Positions 14,974 through 23,337 are shown, numbered from the stretch's first letter. The stretch: DNA of 25,798 nt from an uncultured Marvinbryantia sp. (GCA_934394985.1 CAKRRF010000033.1:1-25798); one strand, 5' to 3'. Program-made: numbers and translations. The notes: generated by a model from the sequence alone, not told the origin.

Positions 14974-16182
14974 ATGGGTATTATCAGAACAGCAATCGGA
15001 GCAGCGGCAGGGACCGTGAAGTCGGGATTTCAGGATCAGTTTTTAGAAGCAATTGAACCAGAAGAGATGGATGCCCAGACGGTATTTACCAGAGGAGTGA
15101 TGGTCAGAAAGGGATCAAACAAACCAACAACAGATGTGATCTCAGACGGTTCCGTGATTCATGTATATGACAATCAGTTTATGATACTGGTAGATGGCGG
15201 AAAAATCATCGATTATACAGCGGAACCAGGCTACTATACAGTAAGTAATTCTTCTGCACCATCTATGTTTAACGGACAGTTTGATGAGGCATTGAAGGAG
15301 ACTTTTTCCAGATTTAAATTTGGCGGAACCACGCCTATGTCCCAGAAGGTATTTTATGTCAATCTTCAGGAGATAAAAGGAATCAAGTTCGGAACTCGTA
15401 ATGCAGTAAATTATTTTGATAATTTTTATAATGCAGAACTGTTTCTCAGGGCACATGGAACATATTCTGTTAAGATTACAGATCCGCTGAAATTCTACAC
15501 AGAAGTAGTGCCGAGAAATGCACAGCGTGTGGAAATTGAAGAAATCAATGATCAGTATCGCAGCGAGTTCCTGGAAGCTTTGCAGTCAGCTATCAACCGT
15601 ATGTCAGCAGAAGGAATGAGAATTTCTTTTGTTACATCGAAAGCAATGGAACTTGGAAGATATATGGCAGATGTGCTGGATGAACAGTGGACTCAGACCC
15701 GTGGAATGGAAATTCAGTCAGTGGGAATTGCCAGCATTTCTTATGATGAGGAGTCTCAGAAACTGATCAATATGAGAAATCAGGGTGCCATGATGTCAGA
15801 TCCGATGGTAAGAGAAGGATTTGTACAGTCTTCGATTGCCCGTGGTATGGAAGCAGCAGGTTCCAATGCAAACGGAGCGGCTGCTGGATTCATGGGCGTC
15901 GGAATGGGTATGGGAGCAGCCGGAGGATTTATGAATCAGGCATCTCAGACGAATATGCAGCAGATGCAAATGAATCAGATGGCACAGCAGCAAATGCAGA
16001 TGGCACAGCAGCAGACAGCTCAGCCACAGGCTGCCGGATGGACCTGTTCCTGTGGCGCGGGAAATACAGGAAATTTCTGTACGAACTGTGGAAAACCAAA
16101 GCCATCTGCTGACTGGACCTGTTCCTGTGGAACTGTCAATAAGGGCAATTTCTGCTGTAATTGCGGAAAGCCAAGAGCATAA
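14974..16182 (+). CDS. YdjI-like SPFH-domain protein with two C-terminal zinc ribbons
   Basis: A 402-residue protein of the SPFH/virion-core-like family that includes B. subtilis YdjI. The SPFH-type region covers about 25-275 (VIHVYDNQFMILVDGGKIID; GTYSVKITDPLKFYTEV). A glycine/methionine-rich then Gln/Met-rich linker follows at about 290-350. The end carries two nearly duplicate zinc ribbons, with Cys358/360/369/372 and Cys383/385/394/397. In B. subtilis YdjI works with YdjG and YdjH to bring PspA to the membrane; the next two genes here are the YdjG and YdjH counterparts, which strongly supports the call. AAAGGAGG precedes the ATG, 12 bases after prfB, so it may be cotranscribed with it. 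Confidence 0.88.
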   Translation: MGIIRTAIGAAAGTVKSGFQDQFLEAIEPEEMDAQTVFTRGVMVRKGSNKPTTDVISDGSVIHVYDNQFMILVDGGKIIDYTAEPGYYTVSNSSAPSMFNGQFDEALKETFSRFKFGGTTPMSQKVFYVNLQEIKGIKFGTRNAVNYFDNFYNAELFLRAHGTYSVKITDPLKFYTEVVPRNAQRVEIEEINDQYRSEFLEALQSAINRMSAEGMRISFVTSKAMELGRYMADVLDEQWTQTRGMEIQSVGIASISYDEESQKLINMRNQGAMMSDPMVREGFVQSSIARGMEAAGSNANGAAAGFMGVGMGMGAAGGFMNQASQTNMQQMQMNQMAQQQMQMAQQQTAQPQAAGWTCSCGAGNTGNFCTNCGKPKPSADWTCSCGTVNKGNFCCNCGKPRA

Positions 16183-16192
16183 GAGGTGAGAA

Positions 16193-17260
16193 ATGTCAGC
16201 AGTCAGTTATAAGTGCCCGAATTGTGGAGGAGATCTGCAGTTTGAACCGACATCTCAAAAGTTCAAATGTGAATACTGTTTTTCTGAATTTACACGTGAG
16301 GAAGTAGAGGCTGCAAATCCGTCAAAGGAGAATACAGCACAGGAAACAGAAAGCACACATCAGAAAGAAGCTGCTGATGCGGATGGAGACGCTGCATGGT
16401 ATCAGTGTCCCAGCTGTGGTGCAGAGATTATTACGGATGCCACAACGGCTGCAACGTTTTGTTTTTACTGCCATAATCCGGTAATTCTCCAGGGCAAATT
16501 GTCCGGAGAATACCGGCCGGAAAAAATTATTCCGTTTGCAGTGAGCAAGAAAGAGGCAGTAGATGAGTTTCTGAAATATGTAAAGAAAAAGAAATTTATT
16601 CCCAGGGATTTTTTCTGCAAAGAACAGATTGAAAAAATCAGCGGAGTCTATTTCCCGTTCTGGGAATATGACTGCAGGACAGAAGGGGAATGGCAGGGAG
16701 AAGGTACGCGGGTACGGATCTATCGGACAGGTGATATGGAACATACCGAAACCAAGGTTTATCGACTGGAGCGTGAGGCGCAGGTTGCATTTGAAGAACT
16801 GACGAGAAATGCGTTAAATAAGGAAAACCGACAGCTTGTAGAAGCAGTACAGCCATTTCAACTGAAGGAGATAAAAGATTTTTCCATGGAGTATCTTTCA
16901 GGATTTCTGGCAGAAAAAAGAGATATAGAGAAGAAAGATCTGATCGAAGAACTGCATCAGGAAGTAAAGAAGCACTCTTCCGATATGGTAAGATCCGCTG
17001 TGCAGGGGTATGATACAGTGCGGACTGCGACCAATGAGTTTCAGGTCGCAGGTGAGCACTGGAGGTATTTGCTTCTTCCGGTCTGGGTACTTACATATCG
17101 TGGAAAAAATGACAAGATTTATTACTATGCAATGAATGGACAGACCCGGAAAATCAGCGGAGAACTTCCGATAGAGAAAAAGAAGGTGCTGAAGCTGTTT
17201 CTGAGTGTGTTTGTGATGGTTTTCCTGTGCATGCTTCTGGGAGGATATTTTGTATGGTAG
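16193..17260 (+). CDS. YdjG-like zinc-ribbon membrane protein
   Basis: A 355-residue protein. It starts with a zinc ribbon (Cys8, Cys11, Cys26, Cys29; YKCPNCGGDLQFEP), then a charged spacer and a second ribbon (Cys72, Cys75, Cys90, Cys93). A middle domain follows (IIPFAVSKKEAVDEFLKY; ISGVYFPFWEYDC; YLLLPVWVLTYR). A single hydrophobic helix at about 335-353 anchors the C terminus. This arrangement is that of B. subtilis YdjG. The start has GAGGTGAG upstream, 10 bases after the SPFH gene; its last 7 bases overlap the next gene, so the three are almost certainly one operon. The biochemical role is unknown beyond scaffold or membrane attachment. Confidence 0.85.
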   Translation: MSAVSYKCPNCGGDLQFEPTSQKFKCEYCFSEFTREEVEAANPSKENTAQETESTHQKEAADADGDAAWYQCPSCGAEIITDATTAATFCFYCHNPVILQGKLSGEYRPEKIIPFAVSKKEAVDEFLKYVKKKKFIPRDFFCKEQIEKISGVYFPFWEYDCRTEGEWQGEGTRVRIYRTGDMEHTETKVYRLEREAQVAFEELTRNALNKENRQLVEAVQPFQLKEIKDFSMEYLSGFLAEKRDIEKKDLIEELHQEVKKHSSDMVRSAVQGYDTVRTATNEFQVAGEHWRYLLLPVWVLTYRGKNDKIYYYAMNGQTRKISGELPIEKKKVLKLFLSVFVMVFLCMLLGGYFVW

Positions 17261-18090
17261 AACAACGGATAGCAAAAAGAAAAATGGCAGGATGGCTGTT
17301 GTTTCTGTTTCTGTGTCTGATTCTGACCGGGACAGATGCAACAGCACAATGTCGTGTGCAGGATGATGCACAGTTGTTTTCGGAACAAGAGGTACAGAAA
17401 ATAGAAGATGTATCGGAAGAGATTGATGCTCAGTATCAAATGAATGTATTTGTCATGACCTGCGAAGATGCCGAAGGAAAAAAATCAAATGAAATACTGG
17501 AAGATACTTATGAAAAGTATGGACTGGAGAGCAATGAAGCCAGGGGCGGAATCGCACTGATCATCGATATGGATAACCGCGAACTGAATCTGGTGACAGA
17601 GCGGGACATGATTTATTACATTACAGACAGTCGTGAAGACAAGATTTACGATGCAGGACAGAAATATGCTTCAGACGGAGCATATGCAGATGCAATGATT
17701 GCTATGTTGAAGAAAGTGCAGGAGTATTTGAAAGACGGTATTGTAAATGGACAGTATACATATGATACTGAAACAGGAAAGATTGTCCGTTACCGCAGTC
17801 TGACAACGAAAGATGTAATGGCTGCTTTTTTTACGGCGCTTCTTGCGTCAGTAATCACTTCTGCTGCAGTTTATCGGAGTTATACCGTCGAAAAAAAATA
17901 CCGTTACTCCACAGAACAGAATGCGAAACTAAGGATTACCGCACAGAATGACAGACTGGTAAATCAGTTTGTGACACACCGGAGAATTGAGAGAGATCCT
18001 CCTTCCGGTGGTGGAGACAGTGGAAGGACATCCACACATCATTCTTCCGGAGGACATACCTATGGAGGAGGAAAAGGACGTGGATTTTGA
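17254..18090 (+). CDS. YdjH-like TPM-domain membrane protein
   Basis: A 278-residue protein with an N-terminal signal sequence (KRKMAGWLLFLFLCLILTG) and a likely cleavage near ATA-Q. A TPM domain covers about 35-170 (DDAQLFSEQEVQKIEDVSEE; NVFVMTCEDAEGKKSNEILE; GIALIIDMDNRELNLVT). One membrane helix lies at about 186-210, with a basic cytosolic part and a Gly/Ser/His-rich tail ending GGGKGRGF, as in many TPM proteins. Some TPM domains are acid phosphatases or photosystem II repair factors, but the activity here is unknown. The start at 17254 overlaps the YdjG-like gene and has GGGAGGA 8 bases upstream; an earlier in-frame start at 17227 would place extra residues before the signal. Confidence 0.86.
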   Translation: MVEQRIAKRKMAGWLLFLFLCLILTGTDATAQCRVQDDAQLFSEQEVQKIEDVSEEIDAQYQMNVFVMTCEDAEGKKSNEILEDTYEKYGLESNEARGGIALIIDMDNRELNLVTERDMIYYITDSREDKIYDAGQKYASDGAYADAMIAMLKKVQEYLKDGIVNGQYTYDTETGKIVRYRSLTTKDVMAAFFTALLASVITSAAVYRSYTVEKKYRYSTEQNAKLRITAQNDRLVNQFVTHRRIERDPPSGGGDSGRTSTHHSSGGHTYGGGKGRGF

Positions 18091-18154
18091 CCGAATTAAG
18101 CAAGTCCCATGTTTCCATTGCACAGAGCGACAGGCAACGGAGCAGCTATTTGGC

Positions 18155-18186
18155 TGTGAGAAAGCAGAGAAACGGATTGCGAATAT
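18155..18186 (+). repeat. Copy B of a dispersed repeat, upstream of the ACT-domain gene
   Basis: It matches 13773-13804 at 26 of 32 positions. It ends 35 bases before the start of the ACT-domain gene. Its right end contains a perfect 12-base palindrome, GCGAATATTCGC (18179-18190), which is only partly kept in copy A. Confidence 0.6.
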
Positions 18187-18221
18187 TCGCGTGACTAATT
18201 GTACCACATAAAGGAGAGAGC

Positions 18222-18665
18222 ATGAAAGAAAAAGAGCAGTTTTATGTAATCAAGGAAAAAGCAGTGCCGGAGGTCCTCCTGAAGGTGGTGGAGGCAAAAA
18301 AATTGCTGGAGACCGGAAAGGCAGAAACGGTGCAGGAAGCATCGGATATAACCGGTATCAGCAGAAGCTCCTTTTATAAATATAAAGATGATATTTCACT
18401 TTTCCATGAAAATACAAAAGGAAAAAAGATCACGTTTGTGATACAGATGGATGATCAGCCGGGATTGCTGTCGGATGTTCTGAAAGTAATAGCAGAATAT
18501 CAGGCCAATATTCTGACCATTCATCAGACCATACCGGTCAATGGAGTCGCTTCGCTTACCCTTTGTATTGACATTCTGCCGACAACAGGGAATGCTATGT
18601 CACTGTTTACGGATATTGAGAATCTGACAGGGGTACATTATATGAAGATTCTGGCGAGCGAATAA
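18222..18665 (+). CDS. pheB: ACT-domain regulator, PheB / UPF0735 type
   Basis: A 147-residue protein with an N-terminal helical, HTH-like part (about 1-60; VQEASDITGISRSSFYKYKDDI) and a C-terminal ACT domain (about 70-147; ITFVIQMDDQPGLLSDVLKVIAEYQANILTIHQ). ACT domains bind amino acids, and the DQPGLLS loop is the usual ligand-binding site. The layout and length match the UPF0735/PheB family of Firmicutes, often linked with homoserine dehydrogenase or prephenate dehydratase genes; neither is next to it here. Probably an amino-acid-sensing regulator; ligand and targets unknown. AAAGGAGAG precedes the ATG. Confidence 0.85.
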   Translation: MKEKEQFYVIKEKAVPEVLLKVVEAKKLLETGKAETVQEASDITGISRSSFYKYKDDISLFHENTKGKKITFVIQMDDQPGLLSDVLKVIAEYQANILTIHQTIPVNGVASLTLCIDILPTTGNAMSLFTDIENLTGVHYMKILASE

Positions 18666-18692
18666 GAAACAACAACGAACAGGTGGTAAAGA

Positions 18693-20846
18693 ATGGATAT
18701 TATAAAGAAAATTGCTTCCGAACTGGAAGTACAGACCTGGCAGGCAGAGGCTGCCATAAAATTAATTGATGAAGGCAATACCATACCTTTTATTGCCAGG
18801 TACCGTAAGGAAGCAACTGGAACACTGGACGATGAACAATTAAGAAAACTGCACGAGAGACTGGTGTATTTGCGTAATCTGGAAGAAAAGAAGAGACAGG
18901 TTCTGTCCAGTATTGAAGAACAGGGAAAACTGACAGAAGAACTGAAAAAGCAGATTTTAGAGGCTCAGACTCAGGTGCTGGTGGAAGATTTGTATCGCCC
19001 GTATCGCCCGAAGCGTCGTACCAGAGCAACGATCGCAAAGGAAAAAGGTCTGGAAGGTCTGGCCAATATAATACTTTTACAGATGACAAAAAAGTCTCTG
19101 GAAGAAGAGGCAAAGAGTTATCTGAACGAGGAAAAAGAAGTTTTGACTGTTGCAGATGCCATTAACGGGGCCAAAGATATTATAGCGGAAAGTATCTCAG
19201 ATGAAGCGTCATACCGTACCAGGATTCGTGAAATGACAGAAAAAGAAGGAATTCTGACAGCGGAAGCGAAAGATGAGAAGACAGAATCTGTATACGAAAT
19301 GTACTATCATTTTCAGGAACCGGTATCGAAGCTTGCCGGTCACCGCGTGCTGGCGTTAAATCGAGGAGAAAAAGAAAAAATCCTGACAGTAAAGGTGGAA
19401 GCTCCGGAAGAGCGCATTTTAAGATATCTGGAAAAACAGATTATAAAAAAGGATAATCCAAATACAACGGAAATCCTGAAAGAAGTGGCGGAAGACAGTT
19501 ACAGACGTCTGATAGCGCCGGCTATTGAGCGTGAGATTCGCAATGCACAGACTGAAAAAGCAGAGGAAGGAGCAATCAGTGTATTTGGAAAGAATCTGCA
19601 GCAGCTTCTGATGCAGCCGCCGATTGCCGGCCAGGTAGTGCTGGGATGGGACCCGGCTTTCCGTACAGGATGTAAGCTGGCGGTAGTAGATCCTACCGGA
19701 AAAGTACTGGATACAGCGGTGGTTTATCCAACTGCACCGACAAATGAGAAGAAAATCCGTGCAGCGAAAGATAAAGTAAAAGAATTTATTGAAAAATATC
19801 ATATCACACTGATTTCTGTGGGAAACGGAACTGCATCCAGAGAGTCCGAACAGGTTATTGTAGAATTACTAAAAGAGTTATCCACACCGGTGCAGTATGT
19901 GATCACAAACGAAGCCGGAGCATCCGTATATTCTGCAAGTAAGTTGGCAACAGAAGAATTTCCGAATTTTGACGTAGGACAGAGAAGTGCGGCATCTATT
20001 GCGCGCCGGGTACAGGATCCACTGGCAGAACTGGTGAAGATTGATCCGAAATCAATCGGAGTAGGACAGTATCAGCATGATATGAATCAGAAAAAGCTGG
20101 GTGAAGCATTAAGTGGTGTGGTGGAAGACTGTGTAAATAAGGTCGGAGTAGACTTAAATACAGCATCGTCATCACTTTTGGAGTACATTTCTGGTGTAAG
20201 CAAGGTAATTGCAAAAAATATTGTTGTATATCGGGAAGAAAATGGAAGATTTACAGATCGAAAACAATTGCTAAAAGTGACAAAACTGGGACCAAAAGCA
20301 TACGAACAGTGCGCCGGGTTTATGCGTATTCAGGGTGGAAATAACCCACTGGATCAGACCAGCGTGCATCCGGAAAGTTATCATGCAGCAGAACTGTTGC
20401 TTGATAAGCTTGGATATTCCAGCGCAGATATTACGGACAGAAAACTGGAAGGTATGTCAAAGAAAATCAAAGATTATACAAAACTGGCACAGGAACTGGA
20501 AGTAGGGGAGATTACATTACGTGATATTGTAAAAGAACTGGAAAAACCGGCCCGTGATCCGCGTGATGAAATGCCGAAGCCGATTCTGCGTACGGATGTA
20601 TTGGAAATGAAAGATCTGACACCGGGAATGGTATTAAAGGGAACCGTAAGAAATGTCATTGATTTTGGTGTTTTTGTAGATATTGGTGTACATCAGGATG
20701 GTCTGGTTCATATTTCCCAGCTGACGGATAAGAAATTTATAAAACATCCATTGGAAGTAGTCAGTGTAGGCGATATTGTGGAAGTAAAAGTTATGAGTGT
20801 GGATCTGAGTAAAAAACGAATCCAGCTGACCATGAAAGGCATTTAA
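18693..20846 (+). CDS. tex: Tex family S1 RNA-binding transcription accessory protein
   Basis: A 717-residue protein with the full Tex layout. The N-terminal helical part opens IIKKIASELEVQ and GNTIPFIARYRKEATGTLD. A YqgF-like RNase H fold starts near 317 (GWDPAFRTGCKLAVVD). Helix-hairpin-helix motifs lie at about 490-560 (YISGVSKVIAKNIV; KLGPKAYEQCAGFMRI). A C-terminal S1 domain covers about 645-717 (GMVLKGTVRNVIDFGVFVDI; DGLVHISQL). Tex (B. subtilis YdcI) is an RNA-polymerase-associated nucleic-acid-binding protein related to Spt6. Gap to the ACT gene is 27 bases with AGGTGG before the ATG; the Nudix gene starts one base after its stop. Confidence 0.95.
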   Translation: MDIIKKIASELEVQTWQAEAAIKLIDEGNTIPFIARYRKEATGTLDDEQLRKLHERLVYLRNLEEKKRQVLSSIEEQGKLTEELKKQILEAQTQVLVEDLYRPYRPKRRTRATIAKEKGLEGLANIILLQMTKKSLEEEAKSYLNEEKEVLTVADAINGAKDIIAESISDEASYRTRIREMTEKEGILTAEAKDEKTESVYEMYYHFQEPVSKLAGHRVLALNRGEKEKILTVKVEAPEERILRYLEKQIIKKDNPNTTEILKEVAEDSYRRLIAPAIEREIRNAQTEKAEEGAISVFGKNLQQLLMQPPIAGQVVLGWDPAFRTGCKLAVVDPTGKVLDTAVVYPTAPTNEKKIRAAKDKVKEFIEKYHITLISVGNGTASRESEQVIVELLKELSTPVQYVITNEAGASVYSASKLATEEFPNFDVGQRSAASIARRVQDPLAELVKIDPKSIGVGQYQHDMNQKKLGEALSGVVEDCVNKVGVDLNTASSSLLEYISGVSKVIAKNIVVYREENGRFTDRKQLLKVTKLGPKAYEQCAGFMRIQGGNNPLDQTSVHPESYHAAELLLDKLGYSSADITDRKLEGMSKKIKDYTKLAQELEVGEITLRDIVKELEKPARDPRDEMPKPILRTDVLEMKDLTPGMVLKGTVRNVIDFGVFVDIGVHQDGLVHISQLTDKKFIKHPLEVVSVGDIVEVKVMSVDLSKKRIQLTMKGI

Positions 20847-20847
20847 A

Positions 20848-21474
20848 ATGGGAAAAATCAGAAGTGTCAAGAAAATGACCGATAACCGTTTCCTGAATAT
20901 GTATTATTTGGATGCGGAAAATCGTCTGGGCGGGGATGTAAACTATTATGTTGCATCCCGCGCAACTGATGCAGCGCAGATGAAGCTGTCTCAAAAAGAC
21001 AGTGAACCGGATGGCGTGGCAATTTATAGCCTGTATGGGGAAAAAAGAGATAAAATAGTGCTGGTACATCAGTATCGATATGCGATCGACGATTATATTT
21101 ATGAGTTCCCGGCAGGACTGGTGGAAAAAGGGGAAGACTATCACAGTGCCGCAATAAGAGAACTGAAAGAAGAGACAGGATTAAAGCTGGAGCTCCTTGA
21201 TGTGCCGCGATATATGGAGAAGCCGTTGTATACAACGATTGGAATGACAGATGAATGTTGTTCCATGGTATATGGCTATGCATCCGGAAGCATCAGTACA
21301 GATGGAGAAGAAGACAGCGAAGAAATAGAAGTGGTCTTAGTGGACAGGAAGGAAGCAAAGCGGATTTTAAAAGAAGAAAAAGTAGCAATGATGTGCGCCT
21401 ATATGCTGATGCATTTTATTGCCAGTGAAGATCCGTTTTATTTTTTGAAATGTAATGAAGATAGAGACATTTAG
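20848..21474 (+). CDS. Nudix hydrolase (ADP-ribose pyrophosphatase-like)
   Basis: A 208-residue Nudix protein. The Nudix box GLVEKGEDYHSAAIRELKEE, completed by TGL, at about 91-113 fits G-x5-E-x7-REUXEEXGU exactly; its glutamates bind Mg2+. The FPAG just before it and the overall length suit ADP-ribose/nucleotide-sugar pyrophosphatases, but the substrate is not certain. Only a weak GAAAGG precedes the start, one base after the tex stop, so translation is probably coupled to tex. Its last 20 bases overlap tsaE. Confidence 0.88.
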   Translation: MGKIRSVKKMTDNRFLNMYYLDAENRLGGDVNYYVASRATDAAQMKLSQKDSEPDGVAIYSLYGEKRDKIVLVHQYRYAIDDYIYEFPAGLVEKGEDYHSAAIRELKEETGLKLELLDVPRYMEKPLYTTIGMTDECCSMVYGYASGSISTDGEEDSEEIEVVLVDRKEAKRILKEEKVAMMCAYMLMHFIASEDPFYFLKCNEDRDI

Positions 21475-21874
21475 CGAAAAAGAAACATTTGAATTAGGCA
21501 AAAAACTGGGAATGGAAGCAAAACCAGGTCAGGTTTACGCACTTCTGGGTGATCTTGGTGTTGGAAAAACCATATTGACGAAGGGATTTGCAGAAGGAAT
21601 AGGAATAACCGAACCGGTAAGCAGTCCGACATTTACTATTGTACAGGTCTATGAAGAAGGAAGAATGCCATTTTATCATTTTGATGTATATCGAATAGGC
21701 GATATTGAAGAAATGGATGAAATCGGATATGAGGACTGTTTTTACGGGGAAGGAGTCTGTCTGGTGGAATGGGCTAATCTGATTGAAGAGATTATGCCTG
21801 GGGATACAATCTGGATTACCATAGAAAAAGATCTGGAAAAAGGTTTTGATTACCGCAGAATAGAGGTGAAATAG
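21455..21874 (+). CDS. tsaE: tRNA t6A biosynthesis ATPase TsaE
   Basis: A 139-residue P-loop ATPase that drives the TsaB-TsaD-TsaE complex making N6-threonylcarbamoyladenosine at position 37 of ANN-decoding tRNAs. Walker A, GDLGVGKT, is at 32-39, followed by SSPTFTIVQVYEEG and the HFDVYRI block; VCLVEWANLI lies near the end. Length is typical. The start overlaps the Nudix gene by 20 bases and has no clear Shine-Dalgarno (the upstream stretch is T-rich), so it probably relies on coupling. tsaB begins immediately after its stop. Confidence 0.94.
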   Translation: MKIETFSEKETFELGKKLGMEAKPGQVYALLGDLGVGKTILTKGFAEGIGITEPVSSPTFTIVQVYEEGRMPFYHFDVYRIGDIEEMDEIGYEDCFYGEGVCLVEWANLIEEIMPGDTIWITIEKDLEKGFDYRRIEVK

Positions 21875-22591
21875 ATGAAAGTACTGGGAATTGACAGTTC
21901 TGGAATGGTTGCAACAGTTGCTGTAGTAGAAGACGAACAGATGCTGGCGGAGTACACCGTTAATTATAAAAAAACACATTCACAGACACTGCTTCCTATG
22001 TTGGATGAAATAGCGAAAATGATCGAACTGGATCTGAATACAGTAGATGTGATAGCAATAGCCGCAGGCCCAGGCTCCTTCACAGGGCTGCGCATTGGAT
22101 CTGCCACAGCAAAAGGATTGGGACTGGCGTTGAAAAAACCACTGGTTTCTGTACCAACGCTGGAAGGAATTGCATATAATTTCTGTGGCTCGGAAAAAGT
22201 AATCTGTCCGATGATGGATGCAAGACGCAACCAGGTATATACCGGAATCTATGAATTTCAGGGAAATGCGCTGAAGGTAACGGAAGATCAGATGGCCGTA
22301 CCGGTGGAAGAAATAGTAGATAAATTAAATCAGATAGGGCGGGGAGTGATCCTGGCAGGTGATGGAGTGTCTGTTTACCGGGAAGTCATAGAGAAAAATC
22401 TGAAAGTACCGTATCTTTTTGCACCTGCACATCTGAGTCGGCAGCGAGCAGGTGCAGTTGCAGCACTTGGCATGCAGTACGCGAGGGCGGGAAAGACGGA
22501 AACGGCTATGGAACATCAGCCGGATTATCTCAGACTGTCGCAGGCGGAACGTGAACGGGCTGAAAAACAGGCGGGTGCAGTACATGCCTGA
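21875..22591 (+). CDS. tsaB: tRNA t6A biosynthesis protein TsaB
   Basis: A 238-residue ASKHA-fold partner of TsaD. It opens with MKVLGIDSSGMVATVAVVED, has KKTHSQTLLPMLDE, the hallmark GPGSFTGLRIGSATAKGL, and MMDARRNQVYTGIYEF. It acts as scaffold rather than catalyst. AGAGGTGA before the start lies within the end of tsaE. Its last 8 bases overlap rimI. Confidence 0.95.
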   Translation: MKVLGIDSSGMVATVAVVEDEQMLAEYTVNYKKTHSQTLLPMLDEIAKMIELDLNTVDVIAIAAGPGSFTGLRIGSATAKGLGLALKKPLVSVPTLEGIAYNFCGSEKVICPMMDARRNQVYTGIYEFQGNALKVTEDQMAVPVEEIVDKLNQIGRGVILAGDGVSVYREVIEKNLKVPYLFAPAHLSRQRAGAVAALGMQYARAGKTETAMEHQPDYLRLSQAERERAEKQAGAVHA

Positions 22592-23039
22592 ACAAATAAA
22601 TAAGTTGGAGATCCGGGAAATGCAGCTGTCAGATCTGCCGGAGATTTCCAGAATTGAAAAAGAAAATTTTTCTCTCCCCTGGTCAGAACAAGGTTTTGCT
22701 GATTCTATGAAGCAGGAATCCACCTGCTATCTTTCTGCACATGTAGATGGAAAGATAGTAGGCTACTGTGGTTACTTACAAGTGCTGGATGAAGCAGATA
22801 TTACGAATGTGGCAGTAGATGCTGTTAGCAGGCGAGGTGGAATAGGCGAGAGAATGCTTCTGGAACTGATGGAACGGGGGAAAAAAAATGGCATCAGGGC
22901 ATTTACGCTAGAAGTGCGTGAAAGCAATGAAGCGGCTATCGCATTGTATCGGAAGCTTGGCTTCGAACAGGCAGGGATCCGAAAAAATTTTTATGATAAA
23001 CCAAAGGAAAATGCAGTAATTATGTGGAAATATTTCTAA
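22584..23039 (+). CDS. rimI: Ribosomal protein alanine N-acetyltransferase RimI
   Basis: A 151-residue GNAT acetyltransferase, in E. coli acting on the N terminus of ribosomal protein S18. The start at 22584 lies within the end of tsaB and gives the usual LEIREMQLSDLPEISRIEKENF beginning (split from the longer block). WSEQGFADSM and the acetyl-CoA loop RRGGIGERMLLELMERG are present, as are FTLEVRESNEAAIALYRKLG and a closing FYDKPKENAVIM. The neighbourhood (tsaB, later tsaD) is the standard one for rimI in Firmicutes. A longer frame upstream is just an overlap with tsaB. Confidence 0.92.
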   Translation: MPEQINKLEIREMQLSDLPEISRIEKENFSLPWSEQGFADSMKQESTCYLSAHVDGKIVGYCGYLQVLDEADITNVAVDAVSRRGGIGERMLLELMERGKKNGIRAFTLEVRESNEAAIALYRKLGFEQAGIRKNFYDKPKENAVIMWKYF

Positions 23040-23072
23040 TGATTCCCACTGGGATAAAAATAAATCGTCCTG

Positions 23073-23078
23073 TATAAT
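23073..23078 (+). promoter_or_regulatory. Perfect -10 element upstream of the Cys4 gene
   Basis: TATAAT at 23073-23078 lies 32 bases before the next gene, in the 70-base gap after rimI. The matching -35 (about 23050-23055, TGGGAT) is poor, so promoter activity is uncertain. It could start a transcript carrying the small Cys4 gene, rnz and tsaD. Confidence 0.4.
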
Positions 23079-23109
23079 CGAGCTGAATGGATAAACAGGA
23101 GGAGAAGTC

Positions 23110-23316
23110 ATGGAAAACAAGGTTTACTGCAACAAATGTGGAAGAGAAATTTTGCAAACGCAGGAAGAATACCTTACAGTAAAGAAGCAGTGGGGATATT
23201 TTTCGGAATCAGATCAGAAAATCTATCGGTTTCATATGTGTGAGATGTGTTTTGCAAAGCTCGTTAAAGAATTTCAGATCCCGGCAGAATGCTGGGAAGA
23301 GACAGAATTATTGTAA
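23110..23316 (+). CDS. Small Cys4 (zinc-ribbon-like) hypothetical protein
   Basis: A 68-residue protein with CNKC (8-11) and CEMC near 44-47, the spacing of a small zinc-binding knuckle pair, and many charged and aromatic residues (KKQWGYFSESDQKIYRFHMCE). AGGAGGAG precedes the ATG, a very strong ribosome binding site, so it is surely translated. I do not recognise a named family. It lies between rimI and rnz within the tRNA-maturation run, which hints at RNA-related or regulatory work, but this is only context. Confidence 0.8.
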   Translation: MENKVYCNKCGREILQTQEEYLTVKKQWGYFSESDQKIYRFHMCEMCFAKLVKEFQIPAECWEETELL

Positions 23317-23337
23317 AGAAGAAAGTAATGGTGGAAT

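Noticed and set aside
17987..18211. 74-residue open frame overlapping the end of the TPM gene and the intergenic repeat
   Set aside because: It overlaps the TPM gene in another frame and has no good ribosome binding site; the resemblance of its end to the frame before prfB comes from the shared DNA repeat.
22452..22583. N-terminal extension of RimI inside tsaB
   Set aside because: It is an Arg-rich out-of-frame reading of tsaB; 22584 gives the normal RimI start.
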